Positions 44,420 through 53,988 of a stretch of 64,000 nt of DNA are shown here, in pieces. This DNA is from Saccharothrix sp. S26 (GTDB taxonomy: Bacteria; Actinomycetota; Actinomycetes; Mycobacteriales; Pseudonocardiaceae), in the NCBI RefSeq assembly GCF_021390395.1, contig NZ_JAJUWT010000022.1, forward strand, positions 62,001-126,000. The letters run 5' to 3'. Numbering within the stretch: the stretch's first letter is position 1; each line of letters begins with the position of its first letter. The translations under genes and the position numbers were made by a program. The notes below the pieces were generated by a model. That model was not told the DNA's origin. It saw only the letters and a program-made list of their open reading frames with translations, and did not search any database.

Positions 44420-44549
44420 AAGATCAACTTGCTGTAGGTGTGCACCGGGAAGTTCACCACCACTGCTTTCACCAGCGGGGACCGACAGCCGCGGCGGCCG
44501 GCCTCATCCGCTTGACAGGGCAAGACCAGAACGAAGGAGAGTCTCGGTA

Positions 44550-45836
44550 ATGGGCGTTCGGACAACGGCGGCGCGGGCAACCGCGGCGCTGGGTGTGGCA
44601 GTCCTCCTCGCGTCGTGCGGCAGCGGAGGGGACCAAGGCGGCGAGCAGCCCGGCGGTGCGCTCGAAGGTCGGGGCGAGGTCACGTTCGCCACCGGCAAGG
44701 ACACGTCCGGCAACATGCAGAAGCTCGTCGACGAGTGGAACGCCTCGCACGCCAACGAGCAGGTCCGGATCATCGAACTGCCCGAGTCCGCCGACGCCCA
44801 GCGCCAGCAGATGGTGCAGAACGCGCAGGTCAAGTCCGACGCGTACACGATCCTCAACCTCGATGTCGTCTGGACCGCGGAGTTCGCGGCCAACCGCTGG
44901 GTCGTCGAACTGCCCGCCTCCCAGTTCGACCTGGACAAGTTCCTCCAGCCGGCGGTCAAGACCGCGCAGTACCGCGACAAGCTCTACGCCGTGCCGGTCT
45001 ACTCCGACGGCGGCCTGCTGTACTACCGCAAGGACCTGCTCGACGCGGCCGGCCTGAAGCCGCCGAAGACGTGGGCCGAGCTGACCACCGCCTGCCAGGC
45101 GGTCAAGGCCACCCAGCCGGCGATCGGCTGCTACGCCGGGCAGTTCGAGAAGTACGAGGGCCTGACGGTCAACTTCGACGAGGCCGTGCACTCCGCGGGC
45201 GGCGACGTGGTCGACTCCTCCGGCAAGCCGGTGGTCGACTCGCCCGAGGCGAAGGCCGGGCTGGACGCCCTGGTCACCGGCTTCCAGCAGGGCATCATCC
45301 CGCAGAAGGCCATCACCTACAAGGAAGAGGAGGGTCGCCGCGCGTTCCAGGCGGGCGAGCTGCTGTTCCACCGCCAGTGGCCCTACCAGTGGAACCTGGC
45401 CGGCAAGACGGACGGCTCCTCGCAGGTCGCGGGCAAGTTCGACGTCGCGCCCCTGCCCGGCCTGAACGGCCCCGGCAGCTCCACCCTCGGCGGGCACAAC
45501 TTCGCCATCTCCGCGTTCGGCAAGAACAAGGCCACCGCGCTGGACTTCATCAAGTTCTTCACCAGCGAGTCCGCGCAGCGCTCCAACCTGCTGGCCACCT
45601 CGCAGGCGCCGACCCTGGCGAGCCTGTACGACGACGCCGAGCTGATCAAGCAGTTCCCGTACCTGCCCACGCTCAAGGAGTCCATCCTCTCCGCCAAGCC
45701 GCGCCCGCAGGCCGTCCGCTACGGCGACGTCACGCAGGCCATCCAGGAAGCCGCCTACGCCGCGTTGACCGGTGAGAAGCCCAGCGACGTGGCGCTCAAG
45801 GACCTCCAGTCGAAGTTGCAGGAGCTGCTGAAGTGA
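44550..45836 (+). CDS. Extracellular sugar-binding lipoprotein (trehalose/maltose-type, family 1)
   Basis: A 428-residue lipoprotein (lipobox LASC, Cys 23) with features seen in LpqY/ThuE-type disaccharide-binding proteins: YAVPVYSDGGLLYYRKDLL, QWPYQWNLAG and LGGHNFAISAFGKNK. GAAGGAGA precedes ATG 44550. It is the first of three coupled genes (stop overlaps GTG of the next permease). Ligand identity is inferred only at the level of an oligo- or disaccharide. Confidence 0.87.
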   Translation: MGVRTTAARATAALGVAVLLASCGSGGDQGGEQPGGALEGRGEVTFATGKDTSGNMQKLVDEWNASHANEQVRIIELPESADAQRQQMVQNAQVKSDAYTILNLDVVWTAEFAANRWVVELPASQFDLDKFLQPAVKTAQYRDKLYAVPVYSDGGLLYYRKDLLDAAGLKPPKTWAELTTACQAVKATQPAIGCYAGQFEKYEGLTVNFDEAVHSAGGDVVDSSGKPVVDSPEAKAGLDALVTGFQQGIIPQKAITYKEEEGRRAFQAGELLFHRQWPYQWNLAGKTDGSSQVAGKFDVAPLPGLNGPGSSTLGGHNFAISAFGKNKATALDFIKFFTSESAQRSNLLATSQAPTLASLYDDAELIKQFPYLPTLKESILSAKPRPQAVRYGDVTQAIQEAAYAALTGEKPSDVALKDLQSKLQELLK

Positions 45837-46765
45837 CCACGGTCGCCCGCCGCGCCCGGGGTGCGACCTCGGGCGCGGGGCGACTCGCCGCGGCGCTGCT
45901 GTCACCGACGTTCATCGTGCTCGGCCTCGTGGTCGGGTACCCGCTGGTGGCGGCGCTGCGCGAGTCGGTGTTCCGGGAGGGCACCGACCTCGACGAGAGC
46001 GGTTTCGTCGTGGAGGGCTCGCGTTTCGTCGGCCTCGACAACTACACCGCGATCTTCGCCGGCGAGTCCGCCGCCCGGTTCTGGAACGCGTTCGGCAACA
46101 CCACGCTGTTCACCGTCATCACGGTCGCGCTCGAAGTCGTGATCGGCGTCGCGATGGCGCTGGTGATGCACCACGCGATCCGTTGGCGCGGCGTCGTGCG
46201 CGCCGGCATCCTCGTGCCGTGGGCCGTGCCCACCGCCGTCTCCGCGTTGCTGTGGCGGTGGATCTTCCAGGCCGACGGCGTGGCGAACGCCGTCATCGGG
46301 CAGCAGGTCCTGTGGACGACCGAGGGCTGGCAGGCGAAGTTCGCCGTCATCCTCGCCGACGTGTGGAAGACCGCGCCGTTCGTCGGCCTGCTCGTGCTGG
46401 CCGGGTTGCAGATCATCCCGAACGACGTCTACGAAGCCGCGCGCGTCGACGGCGCGTCACCGTGGCGGCAGTTCTGGCGCATCACGCTCCCGCTCGTCAA
46501 ACCCGCCTTGCTGGTGGCGGTGCTGTTCCGGGTGCTCGACGCGCTGCGCATGTTCGACCTGCCGTTCGTGCTCATCGGCAGCCGCAAGGAATCGGTGGAG
46601 ACGCTGTCCATGGTGGCCTTCGACGAGGCGTCGAGCCTGAGGTTCGGACCGGCTGCCGCGTACGCGACGATCCTGTTCGTCTACGTGGCCGTCACCGCGC
46701 TGGTGTTCGTGCGGCTGCTGGGCGCGGACGTCATCGGCGCGGCTCGGGAAAGGGCGCGCAAATGA
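45833..46765 (+). CDS. ABC sugar importer permease, MalF type
   Basis: A 310-residue membrane protein with six predicted segments and EAA loop YEAARVDGASPWRQFWRITLP. The GTG start overlaps the lipoprotein stop. As with the pectin importer, no ATPase is encoded alongside, implying a shared one. Confidence 0.9.
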   Translation: MTTVARRARGATSGAGRLAAALLSPTFIVLGLVVGYPLVAALRESVFREGTDLDESGFVVEGSRFVGLDNYTAIFAGESAARFWNAFGNTTLFTVITVALEVVIGVAMALVMHHAIRWRGVVRAGILVPWAVPTAVSALLWRWIFQADGVANAVIGQQVLWTTEGWQAKFAVILADVWKTAPFVGLLVLAGLQIIPNDVYEAARVDGASPWRQFWRITLPLVKPALLVAVLFRVLDALRMFDLPFVLIGSRKESVETLSMVAFDEASSLRFGPAAAYATILFVYVAVTALVFVRLLGADVIGAARERARK

Positions 46766-47607
46766 CCGCCACCCGACCCAGGGCCACGCTGCCCCGGAAG
46801 GTGCTGACGTTCGCCGGGCTGGGCCTGATCCTGGTCTACTGCCTGGCCCCGTTCTACTGGATGGCGGTGTCGGCGTTCCGCCGCCCGTCCGACCAGTTCG
46901 AGCTGACCGCGCTGCCCTCGCCGTTCTCGCTGGACAACCTGACCGCGGTGTTCTCGCCCGGCGTCGGGTTCGGCCGGTCGCTGCTCAACAGCCTGGTCGT
47001 CGCGGGCACCACCACGGTGCTCACGCTGGTCATCGGCGTGTCGGCGGCGTACGCCCTGGCGCGGCTGCGCTTCCGGTTCAAGAACGCGGTCGCGGCGCTG
47101 ATCATCGCCACCTCGATGTTCCCCGGCATCTCCCTGCTGGTGCCGCTGCTCGCGCTGTTCACCGACATCGGCTGGATCAACACCTACCAGTCGATGATCG
47201 TGCCGAGCCTGTCGTTCGCGCTGCCGCTGGCGGTGTGGAACCTGACCGCGTTCTTCCGGCAGATGCCGGAGGAACTGGAGCAGGCGGCGATGATCGACGG
47301 CTGCACGCGCGGCCAGGCGTTCCGCAAGGTGATCCTGCCGCTGGCCGCGCCGGGCATCTTCACCACCGCGATCATCACGTTCATCGCGGCCTGGAACGAG
47401 TTCATCATCGCCCTGTCGATGGTCAACGACAGCACGATGCAGACCGCCACCGTCGCGATCTCCCGGTTCACCGGGGCGTACGGTTTCGACCAGCCGTTCG
47501 GCACCCAGATGGCCGCCGGCGTGATCGTGACCGTCCCGCTGGTCGTAGTGGTGCTGCTGTTCCAACGCCGGATCATCGCGGGCTTGACCGCAGGAGGCGT
47601 CAAGTAG
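46762..47607 (+). CDS. ABC sugar importer permease, MalG type
   Basis: A 281-residue membrane protein with EAA loop LEQAAMIDGCTRGQAFRKVILP and the MalG-type C-terminal end (LTAGGVK). ATGA overlap with the preceding permease. It completes the importer pore. Confidence 0.9.
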   Translation: MTATRPRATLPRKVLTFAGLGLILVYCLAPFYWMAVSAFRRPSDQFELTALPSPFSLDNLTAVFSPGVGFGRSLLNSLVVAGTTTVLTLVIGVSAAYALARLRFRFKNAVAALIIATSMFPGISLLVPLLALFTDIGWINTYQSMIVPSLSFALPLAVWNLTAFFRQMPEELEQAAMIDGCTRGQAFRKVILPLAAPGIFTTAIITFIAAWNEFIIALSMVNDSTMQTATVAISRFTGAYGFDQPFGTQMAAGVIVTVPLVVVVLLFQRRIIAGLTAGGVK

Positions 47608-47625
47608 CCACCTCGCGGTGTCAAC

Positions 47626-47665
47626 GGCCGGTCGCCACGTGTTGGGAGAGCCGTGGCGACCGGCC
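47626..47665. terminator. Bidirectional hairpin between convergent importer and GH92 genes
   Basis: A 14-bp perfect stem (47626-47639 with 47652-47665) and a 12-base loop between two converging genes, able to stop both. Confidence 0.8.
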
Positions 47666-47693
47666 AATTCAACCCATGCTCACCTCGCCCAGG

Positions 47694-50384
47694 TCACGGC
47701 AGCCGCCACTGCTGGGCACCGGTCCCGTTGCAGTCGTGGATCTGCAACTGGACCCCGTTCACCGCGTTGCTGTTCGGCACGTCCAGGCACTTGCCGGACG
47801 GGGAGTTCACCAGCGTCGAACCCTTCGGCCACCACTGCTGCGCGCCCGTCCCGTTGCACGTCCACAGCTGCACCTTCGTCCCGTTGGCCCGGCCGCTGCC
47901 GCTGACGTCCAGGCACCGCCCCAACGCCCGCAGCGTGCCGTCCGGGGCGAGGGTCCACTGCTGGGCGGCCGAGCTGTTGCAGTCCCACAGGCGCACGGGA
48001 GCACCGTCGGTCAGGCCCGCGGGCTCGCCGTCCACGCACTTGCCGGCCAGGCCGATCACCGCGCCGGACCGCGCCGGGTTCGGTCCCACGTCGAACGACG
48101 GTGGCGCGTCCGCCGCGCCGCTGCCCCAGGTCGACGGCGTCGAGCCCAGGCCGAACTCCAGCGACCCGCCGCGCGCGACGAACGACGAGGGCAGCCAGGG
48201 CTTGCCCGACGCCACCCCGTCGACCCGCAACGACTGCACGTACTTCACGGTGTCCGACGCGTTCGGGGCGGTGATGGCGATCGCGACCCCGTTGCCCCGC
48301 GTGATCGTGACGCCCGGGAACTGAGGGCTGGCCAGCACCAGCTCGGCCCGCCCCGGCGCCTGCGGGTAGAGCCCCAAGGCCGCCCACACGGCCCACGACG
48401 ACATCTCGCCCAGGTCGTCGTTGCCCACCAACCCCTCGGGCGTGGGCTGGAAGATCGTCGTCAATGCCCGCCGCACCACGTCCTGCGTCTTGTGCGGCGC
48501 ACCCGCGTACGCGTAAGCCCAGGGCGTGTTGAGCGTCGGCTCGTTCCCCAGGTACGCGTACGGCTTCTTGGACCCGGCGTTCAGCTCGGTGAAGAAAGTG
48601 TCCAATCGGGACACGACGGCCGCGTTGCCGCCCATCGCGTCGAACAGGCCGCGGTGGTTGTACGGCACCATCCACGTGTACTGGGCCGCGTTGCCCTCGA
48701 CGTACTCGTTCTCCTGCGTGGGGCTGAAACCCGGCCACGACAGGTCGGTGTTGCGCGGCTGCACGTACTTGCTGCCCGAGTTGAACAGGCTGCGCCAGTT
48801 CTGCGCCCGCCGCAGGAACCTCTCCGCCGCGGCCGTGTCGCCCACCCTCGCCGCGAACTGGGAGATGGCGAAGTCCGCGCTGGTGTACTCCAACGTGGTC
48901 GCGGCCGAGCCCCACACGTCACCCAGGCCCGTCGGCACGTACCCGTAGTCGTTGAACTGCAACCACCCCGGGCGCTGGCGGATGTCGTTCACCCCCGCGA
49001 CCACGCGTCGCAACGCCTCCGCCGTGTCGAAGTCCGTGCCGCCGAACGCGTGCGCGGTGGACACGATGATCGGCAACGGGTCGCCGTTCATCACGCCGGT
49101 GCCACCGTTGGCGACCGTCCAGCGGTCGAAGTACCCGCCCTGCGCCGCCTGGTTCACCGCGGACCGCGCGATGTCGGACGCCTCCGCCGGGCCCAACAAC
49201 GCGATCAGCGCGATCTGGGAGCGGTAGACGTCCCAGCCGGAGAAGTTCGCGTACTGGGTGCGCGTGGTCGTGTGGGTCTGCCGGTCGAAACCCGCGTACT
49301 GGCCGTTGACGTCGCTGAACACGTTGGGGTGCAGCAGCGAGTGGTACAGCGCGGTGTAGAGGGTGCGGAGCTGGGTGGACGTGCCGCCGGTGACGTCGAC
49401 GCGGCCCAGCCAGGAGTTCCACGCCGCGCGTGCGGCCGCGCGGACCTCGTCGAACGGGCGCGTCCCGGTCTCGGCGGCGAGGTTGGCCTTGGCGTTGTCG
49501 ACGCTGACGAACGAGATGCCGACCCGTGCGGTGACCGTGGTGGCGTTGAACGACACGAACGCCGACGCGGCGAACGGCCGCACGTCCTCGACGGCGGACG
49601 TCGTCGGCACGTGCTGCGTCCCGGCGGTCTTCGGCGCGGGCGGGGCCACGCCCCGGCTCGCGCCTTCCACCACCCGACCGCCCGGCGTGACGTGGCCGTC
49701 GGCGATCGTCGCGGCGGTGGCGAACGGCTGGTCGAACGTGACGTGGAAGTGCACCCGGTACCGGTTGCCCGTGCCGCAGAACCCGCCGCTGTCGGTGTAG
49801 CCGGACAGGCTGTCGGTGCCGACCGTGATCGAGCCGGACGCCGCGTTGAACGCGCGGGCCGCGTCCACGGTGAGCGACGCCCGCTGCCCGGCGGGGTAGG
49901 TGAAGCGCGCGACCCCGGAGCGCTGGTTGGCGGTCAGCTCGGTGCGGATGCCGTTGTCGAAGCGGACCGAGTAGTAGCCGGGGGACGCCTGCTCGTCGGC
50001 GTGGGAGAACGTCGAGTAGGCCGCGGGGGTAGTGCCGAGCGAGGGCATGAACGGCACGGTGCCGAAGTCGCTGCACCCCGGCCCCGACAGGTGCGTGAGG
50101 CTGAAGCCGCGGATGCGGTTGTCGTCGTAGTCGTAGCCGCCGTGCTGGTGCGTCACCGTGTCGGGGCTCCACTGGAGCATCCCGAACGGCGCGACCGCGC
50201 CGGGGAAGGTGTTGCCCGCGCCACCGCCGTGCCCGAAGTCCGGGCCGCCGGGTTTGGTGCCGACGAACGGGTTGACGTGCTGGGCGGGGTCGGTGATCGC
50301 GACCGGCTGGGCCGCGCCGACCCGGGTGGGGACGGCGAGCGCGACGAGGGTGAGGGCGGCGACGGCCGCGGAGCGGAGACGCAT
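47694..50384 (-). CDS. Secreted GH92 alpha-mannosidase with C-terminal ricin-type lectin
   Basis: An 896-residue secreted exo-mannosidase. After the signal peptide (to about residue 24) comes the GH92 body, with NPFVGTKPGGPDFGHGGGAG, GNEPTLNTPWAY (catalytic Glu) and VGNDDLGEMSSWAVW (catalytic Asp). A C-terminal beta-trefoil (about 765-896, three GKCLD...QW units) binds sugars. GH92 enzymes are calcium-dependent and release mannose from alpha-mannans such as fungal glycans. GGAGG lies before ATG 50384. A perfect palindrome upstream (50413) suggests repression by a LacI/ROK-type protein not in this window. Confidence 0.92.
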   Translation of the reverse strand: MRLRSAAVAALTLVALAVPTRVGAAQPVAITDPAQHVNPFVGTKPGGPDFGHGGGAGNTFPGAVAPFGMLQWSPDTVTHQHGGYDYDDNRIRGFSLTHLSGPGCSDFGTVPFMPSLGTTPAAYSTFSHADEQASPGYYSVRFDNGIRTELTANQRSGVARFTYPAGQRASLTVDAARAFNAASGSITVGTDSLSGYTDSGGFCGTGNRYRVHFHVTFDQPFATAATIADGHVTPGGRVVEGASRGVAPPAPKTAGTQHVPTTSAVEDVRPFAASAFVSFNATTVTARVGISFVSVDNAKANLAAETGTRPFDEVRAAARAAWNSWLGRVDVTGGTSTQLRTLYTALYHSLLHPNVFSDVNGQYAGFDRQTHTTTRTQYANFSGWDVYRSQIALIALLGPAEASDIARSAVNQAAQGGYFDRWTVANGGTGVMNGDPLPIIVSTAHAFGGTDFDTAEALRRVVAGVNDIRQRPGWLQFNDYGYVPTGLGDVWGSAATTLEYTSADFAISQFAARVGDTAAAERFLRRAQNWRSLFNSGSKYVQPRNTDLSWPGFSPTQENEYVEGNAAQYTWMVPYNHRGLFDAMGGNAAVVSRLDTFFTELNAGSKKPYAYLGNEPTLNTPWAYAYAGAPHKTQDVVRRALTTIFQPTPEGLVGNDDLGEMSSWAVWAALGLYPQAPGRAELVLASPQFPGVTITRGNGVAIAITAPNASDTVKYVQSLRVDGVASGKPWLPSSFVARGGSLEFGLGSTPSTWGSGAADAPPSFDVGPNPARSGAVIGLAGKCVDGEPAGLTDGAPVRLWDCNSSAAQQWTLAPDGTLRALGRCLDVSGSGRANGTKVQLWTCNGTGAQQWWPKGSTLVNSPSGKCLDVPNSNAVNGVQLQIHDCNGTGAQQWRLP

Positions 50385-50412
50385 GCTGAACCTCCGGCAG
50401 GGGTAGGAGGTC

Positions 50413-50426
50413 TGACAACGTTGTCA
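50413..50426. promoter_or_regulatory. Operator palindrome TGACAACGTTGTCA before GH92 gene
   Basis: A 14-bp perfect palindrome with an AACGTT core, typical of LacI-family operators. On the minus strand its edge forms TTGACA (50427-50422), so it overlaps the probable -35 box. Confidence 0.7.
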
Positions 50427-50551
50427 ACCGTCGATTCTCCCATCGCCCCAGTGCCTCAGGAACCCGCTACGCGGCCGAACACCACTGGTCCGCCGCTGTC
50501 CACCGGACAACCAGATCTAGCTAGCTCTATAACTTCAGTGTCGACCAAAAA

Positions 50552-51665
50552 TCACCATCCCCGCTCGGACTGCTTGCCCGAGGGCAACAACAAACCCCGA
50601 GGCACCTCGACGCCGACCGGCCACAGCTCGACCGCCGACCCGGGGTCGATCCGGGAGAGGTCGACGACACCACCGCCGAACCGCGCACGGTCGAACGACA
50701 CCGAGCCCCCGGCGAACCGGGCGCGGTCGAAGGAGACGCGTCCCGCCGGCGAAGGTGGCCTCGTCGAACGACAGCCGGCCGGTGATCGTGGCGTCGGCGA
50801 AGGTGACCCGGCCGGGGGCGGTGAAGGTCGCGCCGGAGAAGTCGCCGCCGTCGAACACCGCGCCGGTGAAGTCGAAGTCGTGGCCGCGCCAGGTGCGCGA
50901 GTCGCCGTCGACGAGGTGGAGGTTGTCCCTGATGAGTCGGATGACGGTGAGCCGGACGCGGCGCTCCTGACCGGGATCCCGCCGCGTGGCCTCGGCCGTG
51001 CCGTAGGGCTGGCGCAGGTAGGCGCAGAGCACGTCGATGCAGCCCTGGCGGGCTTCCGGCGCGTCGTTGGCCAGCGCCGCGAACGCGTAGATGCCCGCGA
51101 TGCGCACCGAGGCGTCGTGGGCGCCCAGCAGTTCGGCCGCTTTGGCGTAGCGGTCGAGCAGCACCTTCGCGTCCTCGCGGTGCGAGTCGACCTCGTTGAG
51201 GCGTTGCCTGCGGTAGGCGACGGTCAACGCCACGACCGCGCCGACACCCCCGACCACGGTCAACACGACCTTCACCGCGTCGAGCCGCTCCTGGACGCCG
51301 TTCGGTCGTCCCAGCACGCCCCACAGGGCCATCCCCGCACCCGCCGCGACCGCTGCGGCCAACACCAGCAGCAGGGCCACGTGCACGAGCAGCGACATCG
51401 CCGACGTCCGCGGCCGGCGTGGCAGGGCCATCGTGCCCCCGCGACCTCCGCCTGCCGAAAGCGCCACCGCCACCAGCACGAAGACCCACGCCGACCAGTG
51501 CCAGCCCACCCACTGGCCACCCGCCACCACCGCCTGCGCCCACCACCGGGGTGCCAGGCTCACGACCGCGGCCACCAGGGCTGTCGCCGCCAGCGCTTGC
51601 CGCAGTCGCGGTCGCCGGCGGAAACCGAGGACGGCCCGGCTCACCTGGAGAGGTTGCTCGCTCAT
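50552..51665 (-). pseudogene. Membrane-anchored pentapeptide-repeat protein, frameshifted
   Basis: The frame from ATG 51665 encodes four hydrophobic segments and a cytoplasmic helical part. It then enters pentapeptide repeats (FDFTGAVFDGGDFSGATF, then FDEATFAGG). Near 50741 the repeat pattern jumps one frame: the other frame continues VSFDRARFAGGSVSFDRARF and runs to a TGA at 50554-50552. One extra base (for example the T at 50741 on the plus strand) explains the break. Without the fix the protein ends in unrelated Arg-rich residues. It is either a real pseudogene or an assembly error. The intact product would be about 370 residues. Confidence 0.8.
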
Positions 51666-51753
51666 CACGCCATGGTGGCGCAACGGACCGCGCGCCAACC
51701 CTCGAATGGCGCCCGGGGTTGCGTTGCCGCGTGGTTCGCCGCCGGTCGGCTCG

Positions 51754-52713
51754 TCACCCGATCGGCGCGGGTGACGCGGCCTCGGGAACCAGGACCACGG
51801 GCGAGCCGGAGCCGTCCGCGGGGACCGCCCACACGTCGTTCACGCCGTCTTCCCGCTGGATGCCGTAGGCGATGGTGCGCGCGTCGACCCAGGTCGGCTG
51901 GTCGTCCACGCTGCGGGTCTCCGCGAGCGCGCGCACCTCCAGCGACTGGAGATCCAGTGTGGACAGTCGCCACCCTTGCCGGGGATCGCCGTTGACGGCG
52001 GCCTTGTACGCGATGCGCTTGCCGTCCGGCGACAGCGACGGGCATTCCACGTTGTCCGCGATCGACCGGAGCGTGCGGGCGGTGAAGTCGCCCTCCATCA
52101 GGTAGCGGTGGCCGCCGGTGGACATGGTCGCGTAGAAGCGGTTGTCGTCGGCGGCGAAGGTGACGCCCCAGAAGTTGCGGTCGGCGGCGGTGGCCGGCGC
52201 ACCGTCCAGGGTGGACGTGAACTCCTCCAGCGAGGCGACCGCGGTGCCGGTGCGGGTGTCGAGGATCCCGGTGCTGGTGGAGAACCCGTTGGCGGCGTAG
52301 GAGTGGCCGTCCACGAACAGCGTCCACGCCACCATCCGCCCGCTGTCCGACACCCGGGTCCGGTTCGGGAACCCGGTCAACGGCATCGTCCGCACCTCCC
52401 GCAGCCCGGCGTCGAGCACCGCCAGCTCACCGGCCTTGAACGCGCCCACCGGCCGCAGGCACGACGTCGTGCCACCGGCGCTGTACACCCGGTCGCACCG
52501 CTGCTCGCCCACCTCGCGCGGCCCACCCGGGTCAGACCGCGACACGGTGGACACCCTGCCGTTGGTCAGCACCATCAACCGGGGACCGGTGACGGTGGTC
52601 GACGCGACCTCGTCCGGCTCCCCGGAGCGTGACAGCGCGGCGTACCCGACCGCGACCGCCGCCAACAGCACCGCGACCAGCACGGTGATCAGCAACCGGA
52701 CCCGAGTGCTCAT
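51754..52713 (-). CDS. Membrane-anchored TolB/PD40-like beta-propeller protein
   Basis: A 319-residue protein with one N-terminal transmembrane helix (LLITVLVAVLLAAVAVGYA) and an outer domain with WD40/PD40-like blades (ECPSLSPDGKRIAYKA, DDQPTWVDARTIAYGI). ATG 52713 overlaps the stop of the upstream MFS gene (ATGA). The function is unknown. Coupling to the transporter suggests a joint role. Confidence 0.75.
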   Translation of the reverse strand: MSTRVRLLITVLVAVLLAAVAVGYAALSRSGEPDEVASTTVTGPRLMVLTNGRVSTVSRSDPGGPREVGEQRCDRVYSAGGTTSCLRPVGAFKAGELAVLDAGLREVRTMPLTGFPNRTRVSDSGRMVAWTLFVDGHSYAANGFSTSTGILDTRTGTAVASLEEFTSTLDGAPATAADRNFWGVTFAADDNRFYATMSTGGHRYLMEGDFTARTLRSIADNVECPSLSPDGKRIAYKAAVNGDPRQGWRLSTLDLQSLEVRALAETRSVDDQPTWVDARTIAYGIQREDGVNDVWAVPADGSGSPVVLVPEAASPAPIG

Positions 52714-53921
52714 GAGCGACGTCCCACCAGCGCGAAGGTACCCACCAACGTGAGCGCGACGGCTGCGGCGGCCAACCGCGTCGCGGCCTCCGGCCCCCAG
52801 AACTGCCACGCCAGGCCGAACAACACCGACGACCCCAGGTAGGCCAACGCCTGCCCGCTCTGGATCAACGCGATGCCGGTCGTCCGCAACCCCTCGGGCA
52901 GCAGCGGCCCGGCCAACGCCATCAGCACCCCGTCCGTGGCCGCGTAGAACACGCCGTACAGCGCGACCACCACCACGACCAGCACCCACCCGTCCAACGG
53001 CCCGGACAGCAGCAGGTACACCGCGCCCAGCGCCACGTACCCGCCCGCCATCACCGGCAGCCGACCGACCCGGTCGGCCAGCGCGCCCAACGGCGCGGCC
53101 AGCAGCAGGTACACCAGGCTCGTGCCGACCGCGAGCAGCGGGAACCACCCGATCGACAGCCCTTCGCGCTTCTGCAGCAGCAGGTACACGAACCCGTCGC
53201 CGATGGTGGCCAACCCGAGCAACGACGCCGCCAACACGACCCGCCGCACGCCGCCGTCGCGCCACAGCCCGCCGACGGCCCGGACCCGCACGGGCCGCGA
53301 CGGCACGGCCGACCGGTGGTCGCGCACGAACAGCACCAGGATCACCACGCCCAGCGCCGCGACGCAGAAGCTGGTCATGAACACCGCGTCGAACGAGTCG
53401 CCGGCCAACGCCAGCACGGCCAGTGCCACCAGCGGCCCGGCGAACGCGCCCATCCCGTCCATCGCCCGGTGCACGCCGAACGCCCGCCCCAGGTCGCCCG
53501 ACGGCGTGGACAGGGTGATCAACGCGTCACGCGGGGCCGTGCGCAGGCCCTTGCCCGCCCGGTCCGCCGTGATCACCGCGCCGAGCGCGGCGGTGGCGCT
53601 GCCCGCGACCAGCAACCCGAGCTTGGCCAGGGCCGACAGGGCGTAGCCGAACCCGGCCACCGCCTTGCGCCGGTCGGTGCGGTCGGCGAGGAAGCCGCCG
53701 ACGAGCCGGAGCAGCGTGGTGGCCCCGGTGTAGACGCCGTCGATCACGCCGTAGGCGGCGGGGCTGAGCTGGAGCCCGACGACCAGGTACAGCGGCAGGA
53801 CGGCGGTGACCATCTCGGAGGAGATGTCGGTGACGAGGCTGACCGCGCCGAGCGCGAAGACGTTGGCGCTGACGCCCTTCCAGCCCGCGGTCTTGGGTCG
53901 GGTGATCGTGGACAGGTACAC
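52710..53921 (-). CDS. Major facilitator superfamily transporter
   Basis: A 403-residue integral membrane protein with about 12 hydrophobic segments. The loop 2-3 motif is FLADRTDRRKAVAGFGYALS and the second half mirrors it with GALADRVGRLPVMAGGY. GTG 53921 follows GGAGG. Substrate is unknown; a drug or metabolite exporter is typical. It is the first gene of a two-gene operon with the propeller protein. Confidence 0.87.
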   Translation of the reverse strand: MYLSTITRPKTAGWKGVSANVFALGAVSLVTDISSEMVTAVLPLYLVVGLQLSPAAYGVIDGVYTGATTLLRLVGGFLADRTDRRKAVAGFGYALSALAKLGLLVAGSATAALGAVITADRAGKGLRTAPRDALITLSTPSGDLGRAFGVHRAMDGMGAFAGPLVALAVLALAGDSFDAVFMTSFCVAALGVVILVLFVRDHRSAVPSRPVRVRAVGGLWRDGGVRRVVLAASLLGLATIGDGFVYLLLQKREGLSIGWFPLLAVGTSLVYLLLAAPLGALADRVGRLPVMAGGYVALGAVYLLLSGPLDGWVLVVVVVALYGVFYAATDGVLMALAGPLLPEGLRTTGIALIQSGQALAYLGSSVLFGLAWQFWGPEAATRLAAAAVALTLVGTFALVGRRS

Positions 53922-53945
53922 GGCGCACCTCCGGAGAACGGGGGT

Positions 53946-53978
53946 GCCGCGCCCGGCCGGGGGACGGCCGGGCGCGGC
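53946..53978 (-). terminator. Hairpin terminator after phosphoesterase gene
   Basis: A 14-bp GC stem (53946-53959 with 53965-53978), 11 bases beyond the minus-strand stop at 53989. Confidence 0.75.
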
Positions 53979-53988
53979 GGTCGGCGGG

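Noticed and set aside
47235..51995. A 1586-codon plus-strand open frame over the GH92 and pentapeptide genes
   Set aside because: No ribosome site and low-complexity translation. The minus strand carries clear conserved proteins with catalytic motifs.
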